A stretch of DNA of 64,000 nucleotides from Alphaproteobacteria bacterium (GTDB lineage: Bacteria; Pseudomonadota; Alphaproteobacteria; Caulobacterales; Maricaulaceae): the NCBI GenBank assembly GCA_024742735.1, contig JANSXV010000001.1:558001-622000 (forward strand), in the 5' to 3' direction. The notes below the pieces were generated by a model. The model was not told where the DNA came from, made no database searches, and saw only the letters and a list, made by a program, of their open reading frames with translations. Below, piece by piece: positions 9,041-17,389 of this stretch. The stretch's first letter is position 1, and each line of letters begins with the position of its first letter. A program made the translations under genes and the position numbers.

Positions 9041-9343
9041 ATGCCCTCGCAGACGAGGTTTGCAACAGCTTCCCCGACGAATGACGCAAACAACCGGAAA
9101 CGCGCATCGCGCTATGAGTCCGCGCACGACCGCATCGATCGTTCGTTCTCCGAGGATCTGACGGAGAAGGAGGCCGGCATACCGAGCTCCAACGCATCTC
9201 CAGCGGCAGCGGGCTCACTGCGACCCCCGCAGAATCAGCGCGCAAAAGTCCGGATCATGGTTTTTAATATCGAAGGAGCACTGCTTTCGCGCCTGTCAAA
9301 CTCGATTAAACACTGGATCTTATTCTTCGGACTCCCGCTATAA
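9041..9343 (+). CDS. Hypothetical small protein (doubtful)
   Basis: A 100-codon frame starting at an ATG with AGGAGA seven bases upstream, just divergent from the his promoter. The product, starting MPSQTRFATASPTND, is charged and low in complexity, with a hydrophobic C-terminal stretch (HWILFFGLPL). It matches nothing I recognise. Codon use towards the end is AT-rich and unlike the neighbours. It may be spurious; otherwise 8951-9386 is an intergenic stretch whose only other features are the his promoter and an AT-rich tract around 9340-9380. Confidence 0.2.
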   Translation: MPSQTRFATASPTNDANNRKRASRYESAHDRIDRSFSEDLTEKEAGIPSSNASPAAAGSLRPPQNQRAKVRIMVFNIEGALLSRLSNSIKHWILFFGLPL

Positions 9344-9386
9344 AACCTTTTTCTACATATATTATTCCTTTAATTATTTTCGGACC

Positions 9387-9416
9387 TTGACATTTTTGCT
9401 CGAACGCTCATTTATC
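9387..9416 (+). promoter_or_regulatory. Putative promoter of the DJ-1/PfpI gene
   Basis: TTGACA (9387-9392) is a consensus -35 box; TTTATC (9411-9416) follows after 18 bp as a fair -10. A strongly AT-rich tract upstream (9340-9380) could act as an UP element. Confidence 0.4.
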
Positions 9417-9445
9417 TGACCATCGCTTGATCTTTACACAGTTGA

Positions 9446-9464
9446 GCGCCGCTTCGGGCGGCGC
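9446..9464 (+). promoter_or_regulatory. 5' UTR hairpin abutting the Shine-Dalgarno of the DJ-1/PfpI gene
   Basis: GCGCCGC-TTCGG-GCGGCGC forms a perfect 7-bp stem with a UUCGG loop. It ends one base before the AGGAGG ribosome binding site (9466-9471) of the GTG-start gene. The placement suggests a role in mRNA stability or translation, but this is inference. Confidence 0.45.
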
Positions 9465-9475
9465 CAGGAGGAAAC

Positions 9476-10018
9476 GTGGCATTTTCTAAACCGCACACTC
9501 GTCAGAAACGCATCGACCTGGCTCATCTGGGTGAAGCCGGCACGATCGCCGTCCTAGTCTCGGAAGGATTTTCCGCTTCCGATCTGACTTTGGTGGCGAG
9601 CGCCGCCGAGCGCGCCGGGTACAAGGCCTCGGTGATCAGCCTGAATAAGTCGCTGGTGGCCGGCCGGTCTGAAACGAATGAAGAAATGAATTTCGTGGTC
9701 GACGGCGCGCCCGGCGATCAGGATCCAAAGACCTTCGCAGGCCTGCTCGTGCCCGGCGGCAAGCCCAGCATCGATCGGCTCGCATCCGATCAGGATGGCC
9801 GCTTGATGCTCATGGATTTCATCCGTGCCAACAAGCCGGTCTGCGTCATGGGCGAAGCCGTCGCCTTCCTGGGCGAGGCCTCGGAGAAAGCCGAAGTGGA
9901 CGGTGATGCGGCGCTGGCCTTGAACGGTCAGATTTTCGCCGCCGAGGGCGAGAGCGCGCGCGAAGACGCCGCATCCACCTTCGTCAAAGCCATGGGCATG
10001 GTCGACGCGGCGGCTTAG
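9476..10018 (+). CDS. DJ-1/PfpI superfamily protein
   Basis: A 180-aa class I glutamine-amidotransferase-like protein. It starts at GTG with a strong AGGAGG site. The fold signature is seen in AVLVSEGFSASDLTLVASAAERAGYKASVIS, an acidic strand loop FAGLLVPGGKPSIDRL, and the nucleophile region ANKPVCVMGEAVAFL. The catalytic Cys is kept, but the His that normally follows it (CHG) is replaced, so classical protease or deglycase activity is doubtful. The length and features resemble the PfpI-like domains of stress proteins and large catalases. It stands alone, converging on the acyl-CoA synthetase gene with which it shares a 4-bp stop overlap. Confidence 0.75.
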   Translation: MAFSKPHTRQKRIDLAHLGEAGTIAVLVSEGFSASDLTLVASAAERAGYKASVISLNKSLVAGRSETNEEMNFVVDGAPGDQDPKTFAGLLVPGGKPSIDRLASDQDGRLMLMDFIRANKPVCVMGEAVAFLGEASEKAEVDGDAALALNGQIFAAEGESAREDAASTFVKAMGMVDAAA

Positions 10019-11823
10019 GCCCGCTCCCATGCGAAGCTGAAGGCTTCAAGCGCCCCGGCTGCGGCCGGGGCGTTTTCGTTCGTGAGCCCAGCCACCATGA
10101 CGATCAGGCCGCGCTGCTCGTCCGTGTGCGCCGCAATCTTCGCGCCTGCGATCCCGGCCGCCTGAAGCGCGGCCGTCGCGGCCTCGATCGCAGCGTGCTC
10201 GCGCAGAGCCGGCTTGAAGATCTTGCCGACCGCCGTCACCGGCATCTGGTCGAGAATGCGCACGGCCTTCGGCGCAGCAGGACGCTCAGCGACGGCGTCG
10301 CGGGCGTAAGCCTCCAGATCCGCAGCGGTGATCGTCGCACCTTCGCGAAGGGTGACGTAGGCCACGGGCACTTCGCCCGCATAAGCGTCGGGCTGACCGA
10401 CCGCCGCGGCCAGTTCCACATCATCGTGGCGCGACAACGCCTCTTCGATCAGGCCCGGATCGATATTGTGGCCGCTGCGGATGATCAGGTCCTTGGCCCG
10501 TCCGGTCATCCAGACATAGCCGTCTTCATCCATGCGCCCCAGATCCCCGGAGTTCAGCCATCCGCCTTCCAGAAACGCGCCGGCGTTCTTGTCCGCCTGT
10601 TTGTAGCCCGGGATCACGCTGGGTCCGCGCAGCAGGATCTCGCCCGCCTCGTTGGTGCCGGCGAAACGCTCCAGCCGGCCGTCCTCGCGGATAACGCCAA
10701 TGCGCACCTCATGATAGGGCAGGCGTGTGCCGATGGAGCCTATCCGCCGCTCGCCATCTCTCGGATTGCAGGTGGACACGCACGTGCTCTCGGTCATGCC
10801 GTAGAGCTCCAGGATCTTGATGCCTGTCTTCCGCTCGAACCGCTCAAACACGCTGACCGGCATAGGCGCCGCGCCCACCAGGCCATAACGCAGCGAGCTG
10901 ACATCCGCCTCTCCCACAGGATGATCGAGAAGGCTGGCGTAGATCGTCGGCACGCCGGAGAAGACCGTGACCTTGAAGCGCTCCACGAGCGGCCAGAAGC
11001 CCTTCATGAGCGCCTTGTTGCGGAAGCCGTCTGGCCCGGCCAGCAGCAGGGTCGAGCCTGCGCAGAGCGGGGCCAGACCGGTCAAAATCGCGGCGTTGGC
11101 GTGGAATAGCGGCAAACCCGTCAGCACAACGTCGTCTTCAGACAGGTCGAGCGCACAGCGCAGCATCCACTGATTGGCCGCCTGATTGGCGCGGGTCTGC
11201 TGGGCGAGCTTGGGCGCTCCGGTGGTGCCGCCGGTGTGGAAATAGGCCGCGATGCGGTTGGGGTCGTCCGCACCCTCAAACACGAAGTGGTCACCGGGGA
11301 CCTCTGCACAAGCCGCCCTTAGCGACCCACCCTCACCGACTGTTAGAAGCGGCAGGCCGCCCAGGCGCTCGCTCGCCTCCTTCGCCACAGCGTGCAGCGG
11401 CGTGCCTTCTGCGGTCGTGACGAGGCATCCGGCCTCAGCTGCGTGGAGGATCTCCACCACGATGTCTGCGGACAGCAAAGGATTGACCGGCGCCGCACCG
11501 CAGCCTGCGCCCGCGCCCCAGAGGACGAAATGGGTCTCGGCGAGGTTCGGCAGCAGATACCCCGCCGGCTTGCCGCCGCCGGCGCGGTGCAGCGCATTGG
11601 CGCAGCGGATGATCTGCTCCAGCGCCTGCGCATACGTCCAGCGCCGCACCATGTCAGGCTCGGCGGGGTCGGCCAGATCGAGAATCGCCGTGCGATCCGG
11701 GAACGCCTCGGCGGCGGCCTTGAGGCAGCCGAACGCGGTCGGCGCGGCGAGGCGTTCGGCCAGCGGGATGTCTTCGATCGCTTGGATGTCCGCGAGCGAA
11801 GCCAGCTGGCCGAACGGGCTCAT
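10015..11823 (-). CDS. Acyl-CoA synthetase (AMP-binding, ANL superfamily)
   Basis: Activates a carboxylic acid to its CoA thioester via an acyl-adenylate. The P-loop-like motif is AAYFHTGGTTGAPK, followed by ELYGMTEST, the adenylation motif GWLNSGDLGRMDEDGYVWMTGRAKDLII and the C-terminal catalytic lysine in VTAVGKIFKPAL. The length of about 600 aa fits fatty or aromatic acyl-CoA ligases. It follows the MFS transporter gene by 2 bp, so the two are cotranscribed; the substrate probably matches what that transporter and the nearby TonB receptor import. The 3' end encodes the opposing gene's terminator. Confidence 0.88.
   Translation of the reverse strand: MSPFGQLASLADIQAIEDIPLAERLAAPTAFGCLKAAAEAFPDRTAILDLADPAEPDMVRRWTYAQALEQIIRCANALHRAGGGKPAGYLLPNLAETHFVLWGAGAGCGAAPVNPLLSADIVVEILHAAEAGCLVTTAEGTPLHAVAKEASERLGGLPLLTVGEGGSLRAACAEVPGDHFVFEGADDPNRIAAYFHTGGTTGAPKLAQQTRANQAANQWMLRCALDLSEDDVVLTGLPLFHANAAILTGLAPLCAGSTLLLAGPDGFRNKALMKGFWPLVERFKVTVFSGVPTIYASLLDHPVGEADVSSLRYGLVGAAPMPVSVFERFERKTGIKILELYGMTESTCVSTCNPRDGERRIGSIGTRLPYHEVRIGVIREDGRLERFAGTNEAGEILLRGPSVIPGYKQADKNAGAFLEGGWLNSGDLGRMDEDGYVWMTGRAKDLIIRSGHNIDPGLIEEALSRHDDVELAAAVGQPDAYAGEVPVAYVTLREGATITAADLEAYARDAVAERPAAPKAVRILDQMPVTAVGKIFKPALREHAAIEAATAALQAAGIAGAKIAAHTDEQRGLIVMVAGLTNENAPAAAGALEAFSFAWERA
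10051..10076 (+). terminator. Terminator of the DJ-1/PfpI gene, inside the opposing coding sequence
   Basis: CGCCCCGGC-TGCG-GCCGGGGCG, a perfect 9-bp stem with a 4-base loop, is followed by TTTTCGTT. It lies about 33 bp after the DJ-1 stop codon and within the last codons of the convergent acyl-CoA synthetase gene. Confidence 0.8.
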
Positions 11824-11825
11824 GC

Positions 11826-13169
11826 CTACTTCTCCCAGTCGTTCTCGATCGTGCGAGAGGCGATCAGGAAGAGGATTCCTGCGACCACATACAGACCCGC
11901 ACCGATCATGATCGAATAGCGCAGCGCTTCATTGCCGAAGGCCGGGGTGAGCAGGGTCGACAGTTCGCCCAGCACGTACACGCCCACGCCGATTCCCAGC
12001 AGGTTGTTGATCAGCAAGAACACCGCAGACGCCATGGATCGCATGTTGGCCGGCGCCAGATGCTGGAAGGCCGAAAGCGTCGGACCAAGCCAGGCCAGGC
12101 CCAGACCCGTGGGAATGACGAACAGGGCCGCAGCCATCAGGGGCGTCGTCGCCATGGTGCCCGCGATGTACATCGGGAAGGTCAGGAGGAAGGCCACCGC
12201 TGGAACCAGCGCGAACATCTTCTTGGATCCCTTGCCCATAAGATCGCCCAGCACGCCGCCCAGGATGATCCCCAGGCTCCCGCCCACAAACAGCACCCCG
12301 CCAAACAGCCAGCCCGTCTCGATGATGCCCAGCTCAAAGCTGCGCGCGAAAAAGCTGGGGATCCAGAAGAAGACGCCATAGCCCATCATGGACGAGCAGG
12401 AGGCGCCCAGGACCATGAACCAGAAGCTCGGCTTCTTGGACAGGACGCCAAGGACCGCGAAGAAGCCCGGCGCCTTGGGCGGGGCTACCGGCTCGCCGCC
12501 GGGCATTATGCGTGGCTCCGCAGTCTTTGGCGGCTCAGGCTTCTTGTCCAGACCGCCCCGCACCGGCTCACGCAAGGTCAGCTTGAAGATCGGCGCGATG
12601 ACGATGCCGGCGATGCCGACGATGATGAACGCGGCGCGCCAGTCGAGATTGTCACCCAGATTGCCGCCCGCGATCTGAGCGCCGGCGACGACGCCGAAAG
12701 CCGAGCCGATGGGAATGCCCAGCGAGTAGATCGCCAGAGCTCGCGCCCGGCTGTTGGATGGGAAGTAGTCCGCGATCAGAGAGTAGGACGGCGCGACGCC
12801 GCCGGCCTCGCCGACGCCGACGCCCACACGCGCGAGGAAGAGCTGCCAGAAGTTCTGCGCGAAGCCGCAAACAGCGGTGAAACCTGACCATACCGTCAAA
12901 GAGATCGTGATGATCCAGGTCCGGTTGGTCCGGTCCGCCAGCCATGCGATGGGCACGCCCAGCGTGGAATACAGTGCAGCGAAGGCGATGCCGCCCAAAA
13001 GGCCCAGCTGGCGATCGCTCAGGCCCAGCTCCTCCTGAATCGGAATGGCCAGGATGGAGATGATCTGCCGGTCCAGGAAGTTGAAGGCGTAGACGATGAA
13101 CAGCATCGCCAGCACCCAGACGCGATAGCCTGCGCTGGGCGCGGCCGCCGGATTGTTTGCGGTGCTCAT
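11826..13169 (-). CDS. MFS transporter, Spinster-like
   Basis: A 447-aa integral membrane protein with about 12 hydrophobic segments. The opening YRVWVLAMLFIVYAFNFLDRQIISILAIPI is typical of the Spinster (spns) branch of the major facilitator superfamily, and the MFS loop motif appears as GVPIAWLADRTNRTW. A proline-rich cytoplasmic loop (DKKPEPPKTAEPR) separates the two halves. Its gene precedes the acyl-CoA synthetase and follows a TonB receptor, from which it is separated by a terminator. The substrate is unknown; a lipophilic organic acid is plausible. Confidence 0.85.
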   Translation of the reverse strand: MSTANNPAAAPSAGYRVWVLAMLFIVYAFNFLDRQIISILAIPIQEELGLSDRQLGLLGGIAFAALYSTLGVPIAWLADRTNRTWIITISLTVWSGFTAVCGFAQNFWQLFLARVGVGVGEAGGVAPSYSLIADYFPSNSRARALAIYSLGIPIGSAFGVVAGAQIAGGNLGDNLDWRAAFIIVGIAGIVIAPIFKLTLREPVRGGLDKKPEPPKTAEPRIMPGGEPVAPPKAPGFFAVLGVLSKKPSFWFMVLGASCSSMMGYGVFFWIPSFFARSFELGIIETGWLFGGVLFVGGSLGIILGGVLGDLMGKGSKKMFALVPAVAFLLTFPMYIAGTMATTPLMAAALFVIPTGLGLAWLGPTLSAFQHLAPANMRSMASAVFLLINNLLGIGVGVYVLGELSTLLTPAFGNEALRYSIMIGAGLYVVAGILFLIASRTIENDWEK

Positions 13170-13251
13170 GGTCCCTCCCCCGAGCGTCTGCTTATGAATG
13201 ACGCGTCTGTTGCGCGTTCCTTGCCATGATGGCGCAGATTCAAAGGGCTAC

Positions 13252-13302
13252 GCAAAGAAAAAGCGCCGCCGGTCCGTTCGGTTCGAACAGTCCGGCGGCG
13301 CT
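13252..13302 (-). terminator. Terminator after the TonB receptor gene
   Basis: AGCGCCGCCGG (13262-13272) pairs with CCGGCGGCGCT (13292-13302), with a further small stem in the loop. On the minus strand the hairpin is followed by TTTTTC, as expected just downstream of the receptor's stop codon. Confidence 0.8.
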
Positions 13303-13323
13303 CTTCAGCCCCGAAGAGGCCCC

Positions 13324-15654
13324 CTAGTAGCGGTAGGCGAAGGTCGCGGTGAAGGTCCGCGGGTCGCCGTAGAAGCCGGTCAGCGTGCCTTCAAGCCCAA
13401 GCGTCGGCGTGAAGGTGCCGTTGGCGTTCTCGTTCACGAAGTCATACCCGGCCACGATGTAGCGTTCGTCGGTCAGGTTCCGGCCATGCAGACCCATGGT
13501 CCAGTTGCCGCTCCCGCTCGTCCAGACCGCGCTGGCGTTCCACAGCGCGAAGGACGGCTGGTCGATCAGCGGGCTGGGCAGCTCGAACTGCTGGCTGTCA
13601 CCGCGGAACGAAACCGTCGTGGATAGGTTCAGGTCGCCGCCGAAGGACGGAGCCTCATAGCCCAGCGTAGCCGAACCCGTGTACTCCGGGGTGTTCTGGA
13701 TGGAGACCTGGCTGGAGATGTCCTGACCGAACGCGTTGACGAACTGGTCGTATTCCCCGTCCAGCAGGCCCAGCGTCCAGGCGATGGTGATGGCGTCGCC
13801 CGGCGTGAAGAAGTCTTCATCAACCACGCCGAAGCCTTCCCACTCGATGCCCTGCAGGGTCGCAGCGCCTGCATTGGTGGTCACGCCGGTAAACGTGTCG
13901 GCCACGCCGTCATTGTCGGTGTCCACGCCCACTGAACCCGGCACCTGGATGTCCGAATAGTCGGCGTAGAAGTAGGCGAGCGAGTGACGGACCGGACCCC
14001 AGTCGGCCTTCCAGCCGATCTCGTAGCTGTCGACCTCTTCCGGGTCGAACTGCATGAACTGGAAGATCTCGTCCTGGGTGACATTGCCGTCCTGGTTGAA
14101 GTCCGGCGTCGCCGTCGTCTGGCCGCGCGGATCGAAGGACCCGCCTTTGAAGCCCTGGGAGTAGGTGAAGTACACGTTGTGCACATCGTTCGGACGGTAT
14201 GCGATGGAGAAGCGGGGCGAGAAATCATCGTAGGTCGCTGTTCCGTCGAAATCCGACGTCACCGCGATCGCTGTGGCGTTCCCTCCGAACAGATCGGACG
14301 GACCGTTGATGAAAGTCGTCCGGCGCACGATGGAATTGCGCTCGTCCTCGGTATAGCGCCCGCCAAGCGACACCTCGATCCGGTCGGTCAGGTCATAGGT
14401 GAAGTCGGCGAACAGCGACCAGGTCTCGGTACCAACATCGCCGAAGGTCTGCGCCGTCAGCCCGGGCAGCGCGACGAGCGCGCCTGTAGTCGCGAGGATC
14501 ACGTCGAAGGCGGTGGAGGCGTTGGCGTCCAGGTAGTACAGCCCGATGACGCCGCTCAGGCGCTCGCCGGAATACTGGGCCTGGAACTCCTGGCTGAACT
14601 GCTCGTTGGTGTAGATCGCGGGAACGTCGAGGTCAGCCTCGGGCAGCGAGTCGAAGTCGATCGGCGTCGTGCTTTCGTCCTCGCGATAGGCGGTGATGGA
14701 CTTGAGCGTCCATGCGTCGTTCACGTCCCATTGCGCGGTGATCTGGCCGCCATAAGCTTCCACCGACTGCTCCGGGAAGGCGAGGCCGGCGCGCGTGTCG
14801 AACTCATCGTCAAGCACCGGATAAGTGAACGGCGGGAACTGATCAGGGATCAGGCGGTGGCCCTGACGGGCTTCGGAGCTGTCGTCAGTGTAGTCACCGG
14901 AGAAGCGAAGCTGGAAGTTCGGGGTCACATCAAGCTCGGCCGAAAGCCGGCCGGCCCAGACGTCCTTGTTGTAGTTTTCCTGGCCGGTGTTCAGGTTTTC
15001 ACCGAAACCGTCGCGCGTCAGACGCGCGAGGGCGCCGCCGACGCGGAAACCTTCTGACAGGGGCGCCGAAGCCGAGACGATCGCGTCGATCTGGTTATAC
15101 GAACCGACATTCACCCGCACCGAGGCTTCCGGCTCGTCAGACAGGCCGCGCGTGACGTATTTCACAGCACCGCCGATGGTGTTGCGGCCGTACAACGTGC
15201 CCTGCGGACCGCGCAGCACTTCGATGCGCTCCACTTCATAGATGTCCAGGACCGCCGCCTGGGGGCGGTTCAGATAGACATCGTCGAGATACATGCCGAC
15301 ACCGGCTTCAAAGCCGGCGACCGGGTCCTGCTGGCCGACGCCGCGAATGAAGGCGGTCAGCGTGGTGTTCGTGCCGCGCGAGACTTCAAGCGTAACGTTC
15401 GGCGTGACCTGCCCGACGAATGTGATGTCCTGAGCGCCGAGTCGCTCCAGCTGTTCACCTGAGTAGGCCGTCACGGACACCGGCACATCGACGATGCTCT
15501 CTTCCCGACGGCGCGCCGTGACAGTGATCACGTCGCCGCGCCCCGGCGCCGCACTCTCTTCCGTTTCCTGAGCGTAAGCCGCAGCGGACAGCGGCAGCAT
15601 GGACGCGCCGGCCAGAAGCGCGGCGGTATTGATGAGTTTGCGTCGGATGGTCAT
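13324..15654 (-). CDS. TonB-dependent outer membrane receptor
   Basis: A 776-aa outer-membrane barrel for active uptake. It has a signal peptide (cleavage after AAAYAQ), then a plug domain beginning DVITVTARRREESIVDVPVSVTAYSGEQLE and LRGPQGTLYGRNTIGGAVKYVT. The barrel ends with an aromatic residue (FTATFAYRY). It belongs to the large proteobacterial group close to Fe-siderophore or hydrophobic-substrate receptors found in catabolic loci. The promoter lies in the interval shared with the divergent TetR gene and contains a palindrome, suggesting repression until substrate is present. The substrate is unknown. Confidence 0.92.
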   Translation of the reverse strand: MTIRRKLINTAALLAGASMLPLSAAAYAQETEESAAPGRGDVITVTARRREESIVDVPVSVTAYSGEQLERLGAQDITFVGQVTPNVTLEVSRGTNTTLTAFIRGVGQQDPVAGFEAGVGMYLDDVYLNRPQAAVLDIYEVERIEVLRGPQGTLYGRNTIGGAVKYVTRGLSDEPEASVRVNVGSYNQIDAIVSASAPLSEGFRVGGALARLTRDGFGENLNTGQENYNKDVWAGRLSAELDVTPNFQLRFSGDYTDDSSEARQGHRLIPDQFPPFTYPVLDDEFDTRAGLAFPEQSVEAYGGQITAQWDVNDAWTLKSITAYREDESTTPIDFDSLPEADLDVPAIYTNEQFSQEFQAQYSGERLSGVIGLYYLDANASTAFDVILATTGALVALPGLTAQTFGDVGTETWSLFADFTYDLTDRIEVSLGGRYTEDERNSIVRRTTFINGPSDLFGGNATAIAVTSDFDGTATYDDFSPRFSIAYRPNDVHNVYFTYSQGFKGGSFDPRGQTTATPDFNQDGNVTQDEIFQFMQFDPEEVDSYEIGWKADWGPVRHSLAYFYADYSDIQVPGSVGVDTDNDGVADTFTGVTTNAGAATLQGIEWEGFGVVDEDFFTPGDAITIAWTLGLLDGEYDQFVNAFGQDISSQVSIQNTPEYTGSATLGYEAPSFGGDLNLSTTVSFRGDSQQFELPSPLIDQPSFALWNASAVWTSGSGNWTMGLHGRNLTDERYIVAGYDFVNENANGTFTPTLGLEGTLTGFYGDPRTFTATFAYRY

Positions 15655-15719
15655 GGCGGGGCCTCCCTGGGGTCCTGATATCGTCTGCGCTCTGTTTCGG
15701 TTCCCGAGCGTTCGGCGCG

Positions 15720-15748
15720 ATTAATTTCAACGTTGAATGAAAAGTCAA
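15720..15748 (-). promoter_or_regulatory. TonB receptor promoter with probable TetR operator
   Basis: On the minus strand TTGACT (plus 15743-15748) and ATTAAT (plus 15720-15725) are 17 bp apart. The spacer holds the perfect palindrome TTCAACGTTGAA (15726-15737), placed to block RNA polymerase. The neighbouring divergent gene encodes a TetR regulator, the natural candidate to bind it. Confidence 0.6.
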
Positions 15749-15794
15749 TGGTCAATAGACTTCGGTCGCAATCAGACCCAAGGTGTGAGGCGAT

Positions 15795-16517
15795 ATGGTC
15801 ACAGCCGCCCCGCGGACCCGAGCAATGCCCGATACCGGCTCAAGCCGCCGCGGAGAGCGCACGCGCCAGCGTCTGCTGGACGCGGCGGAACGCCTCTTCG
15901 CGGAGAAGGGCTTCTATGGCGTCACGGTCCGGGCGATCGCCAAGGCGAGCGACAGCGACCCTGCTCTGGTCGCCTATTATTTCGGCGGCAAGCGCGAGTT
16001 GTTCGATGCGGTGCTCCTGCGCCGCGCAGAGAAGCTGAACAAGATCCGGATCGAGCGCCTGGAGGCCTGCGAGCGCGAGGCCGGGCCGGCCGGTCCCAGC
16101 GTCGAAGACATTATCGAAGCCTTCACCGAGCCGCTTCTGGACCGGTCCTCTCATGGCGGCCCCGGATGGAAGAGCTATTTCGCCCTGATCGGCCAGGTGA
16201 CGAACTCACCGGAATGGGGCGCGGCGGTGATGGCGAAGTACTTCGACCCCATTGTTCACCGGTTCCTGGACGCGCTGAAAAAGGCTCTGCCCGATGCGCC
16301 GGAGGAGGAGCTCTACTGGAGTTATCACTTCCTGTCCGGCGCCCTGGTGCTCACCTTCGCCGAAACCGGCCGCGTTGATTCGCTGTCGGGCGGGCAGTGC
16401 CGGTCCACCGACCTGGTGGCTGTGCACGAGCGCCTGCCCCAGTTCATCGCCGCCGGCTTCAAGCGTCTGGCCGAGCGCCGGACGATCGAGACCGAAGACA
16501 GGGACGCTGCTGAATGA
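15795..16517 (+). CDS. TetR/AcrR family transcriptional regulator
   Basis: A 240-aa one-component regulator. The N-terminal DNA-binding domain reads RGERTRQRLLDAAERLFAEKGFYGVTVRAIAKASDSDPALVAYYFGGKRELFDAVL, a textbook TetR helix-turn-helix. The C-terminal part is a ligand-binding and dimerisation domain. It is divergent from the TonB receptor and overlaps the following hydrolase gene by 4 bp (ATGA), so it probably controls both the receptor and its own operon through the TTCAACGTTGAA palindrome. The inducer is unknown. Confidence 0.92.
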   Translation: MVTAAPRTRAMPDTGSSRRGERTRQRLLDAAERLFAEKGFYGVTVRAIAKASDSDPALVAYYFGGKRELFDAVLLRRAEKLNKIRIERLEACEREAGPAGPSVEDIIEAFTEPLLDRSSHGGPGWKSYFALIGQVTNSPEWGAAVMAKYFDPIVHRFLDALKKALPDAPEEELYWSYHFLSGALVLTFAETGRVDSLSGGQCRSTDLVAVHERLPQFIAAGFKRLAERRTIETEDRDAAE

Positions 16518-17380
16518 CCGCCTATTCCGAGCATTTCTTCACCGCACCGGACGGCGTGAAGACCTATTACCGCCGCTACCCGGCGTCCGGGGCTGGAGAC
16601 AAGCTGCCGGCGCTGTGCATGCACGGGCTGACCCGCAATTCGCGTGACTTTGAAGACGTGGCGCCGCGCATCGCGGCGGCCGGCCGCACAGTCATCGCGG
16701 TGGATGTGCGCGGGCGGGGCCGCTCGGACTACGACCCAAAGCCGGAGAACTACAATCCAGGCGTCTATGTCCAGGACATGCTGGGCCTTCTCGATGAAGC
16801 CCGGATCGAGCGCGTCGCCGCAGTGGGCACGTCCATGGGCGGGCTCATGACCATGATCATGGCCGCGAGCCGCCCCGGCGTCGTCGCCTCGGCCGTGCTC
16901 AACGATATCGGCCCGGTGATCGACCCCAAGGGCCTGAAGCGCATTCAGGGCTATGTCGGCGGCGCCGGGCCGTTCGACAGCTGGGACGAGGCGGCGGAGG
17001 CCGTACGCGGGATCAACGGCGTCGCCTTCCCCAACGAGACCGGGCACGCTTTCTGGCTCGCTTTTGCGCGGCGGGTCTGCCGGCAACGCGAGGACGGGAC
17101 TGTCGCGTTCGACTATGACAAGGCGATCTCCCAGCCGGTCCAGGCCGGTGATGTCGCGCCGCCCGACCTTTGGCCGTTCTTTGACGCGCTGGCGCCGGTT
17201 CCAATCCTGCTGGTGCGCGGCGCCCTGACCGACCTTCTGGCCGAAGATACCGTCCAGGAGATGTCGCGCCGCAGCCCGTCCATGAGCCGCGTGGACGTGC
17301 CCAATGTCGGCCACGCCCCCCTGCTGACCGAACCCGTCGCGGCCGAGGCCATCGACGCCTTCCTCGACCGTAACGCCTAG
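16514..17380 (+). CDS. Alpha/beta hydrolase
   Basis: A 288-aa cytoplasmic serine hydrolase. It shows the oxyanion segment LCMHGLTRNSRDFE, the nucleophile elbow GTSMGGLMTM (Ser), an acid in the VRGALTDLL region and the catalytic His in NVGHAPLL. It is translationally coupled to the TetR gene and followed by a second hydrolase, so it probably opens an ester or lactone in the compound imported by the divergent receptor. The exact substrate cannot be read from sequence. Confidence 0.85.
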   Translation: MTAYSEHFFTAPDGVKTYYRRYPASGAGDKLPALCMHGLTRNSRDFEDVAPRIAAAGRTVIAVDVRGRGRSDYDPKPENYNPGVYVQDMLGLLDEARIERVAAVGTSMGGLMTMIMAASRPGVVASAVLNDIGPVIDPKGLKRIQGYVGGAGPFDSWDEAAEAVRGINGVAFPNETGHAFWLAFARRVCRQREDGTVAFDYDKAISQPVQAGDVAPPDLWPFFDALAPVPILLVRGALTDLLAEDTVQEMSRRSPSMSRVDVPNVGHAPLLTEPVAAEAIDAFLDRNA

Positions 17381-17389
17381 GACGATCCC

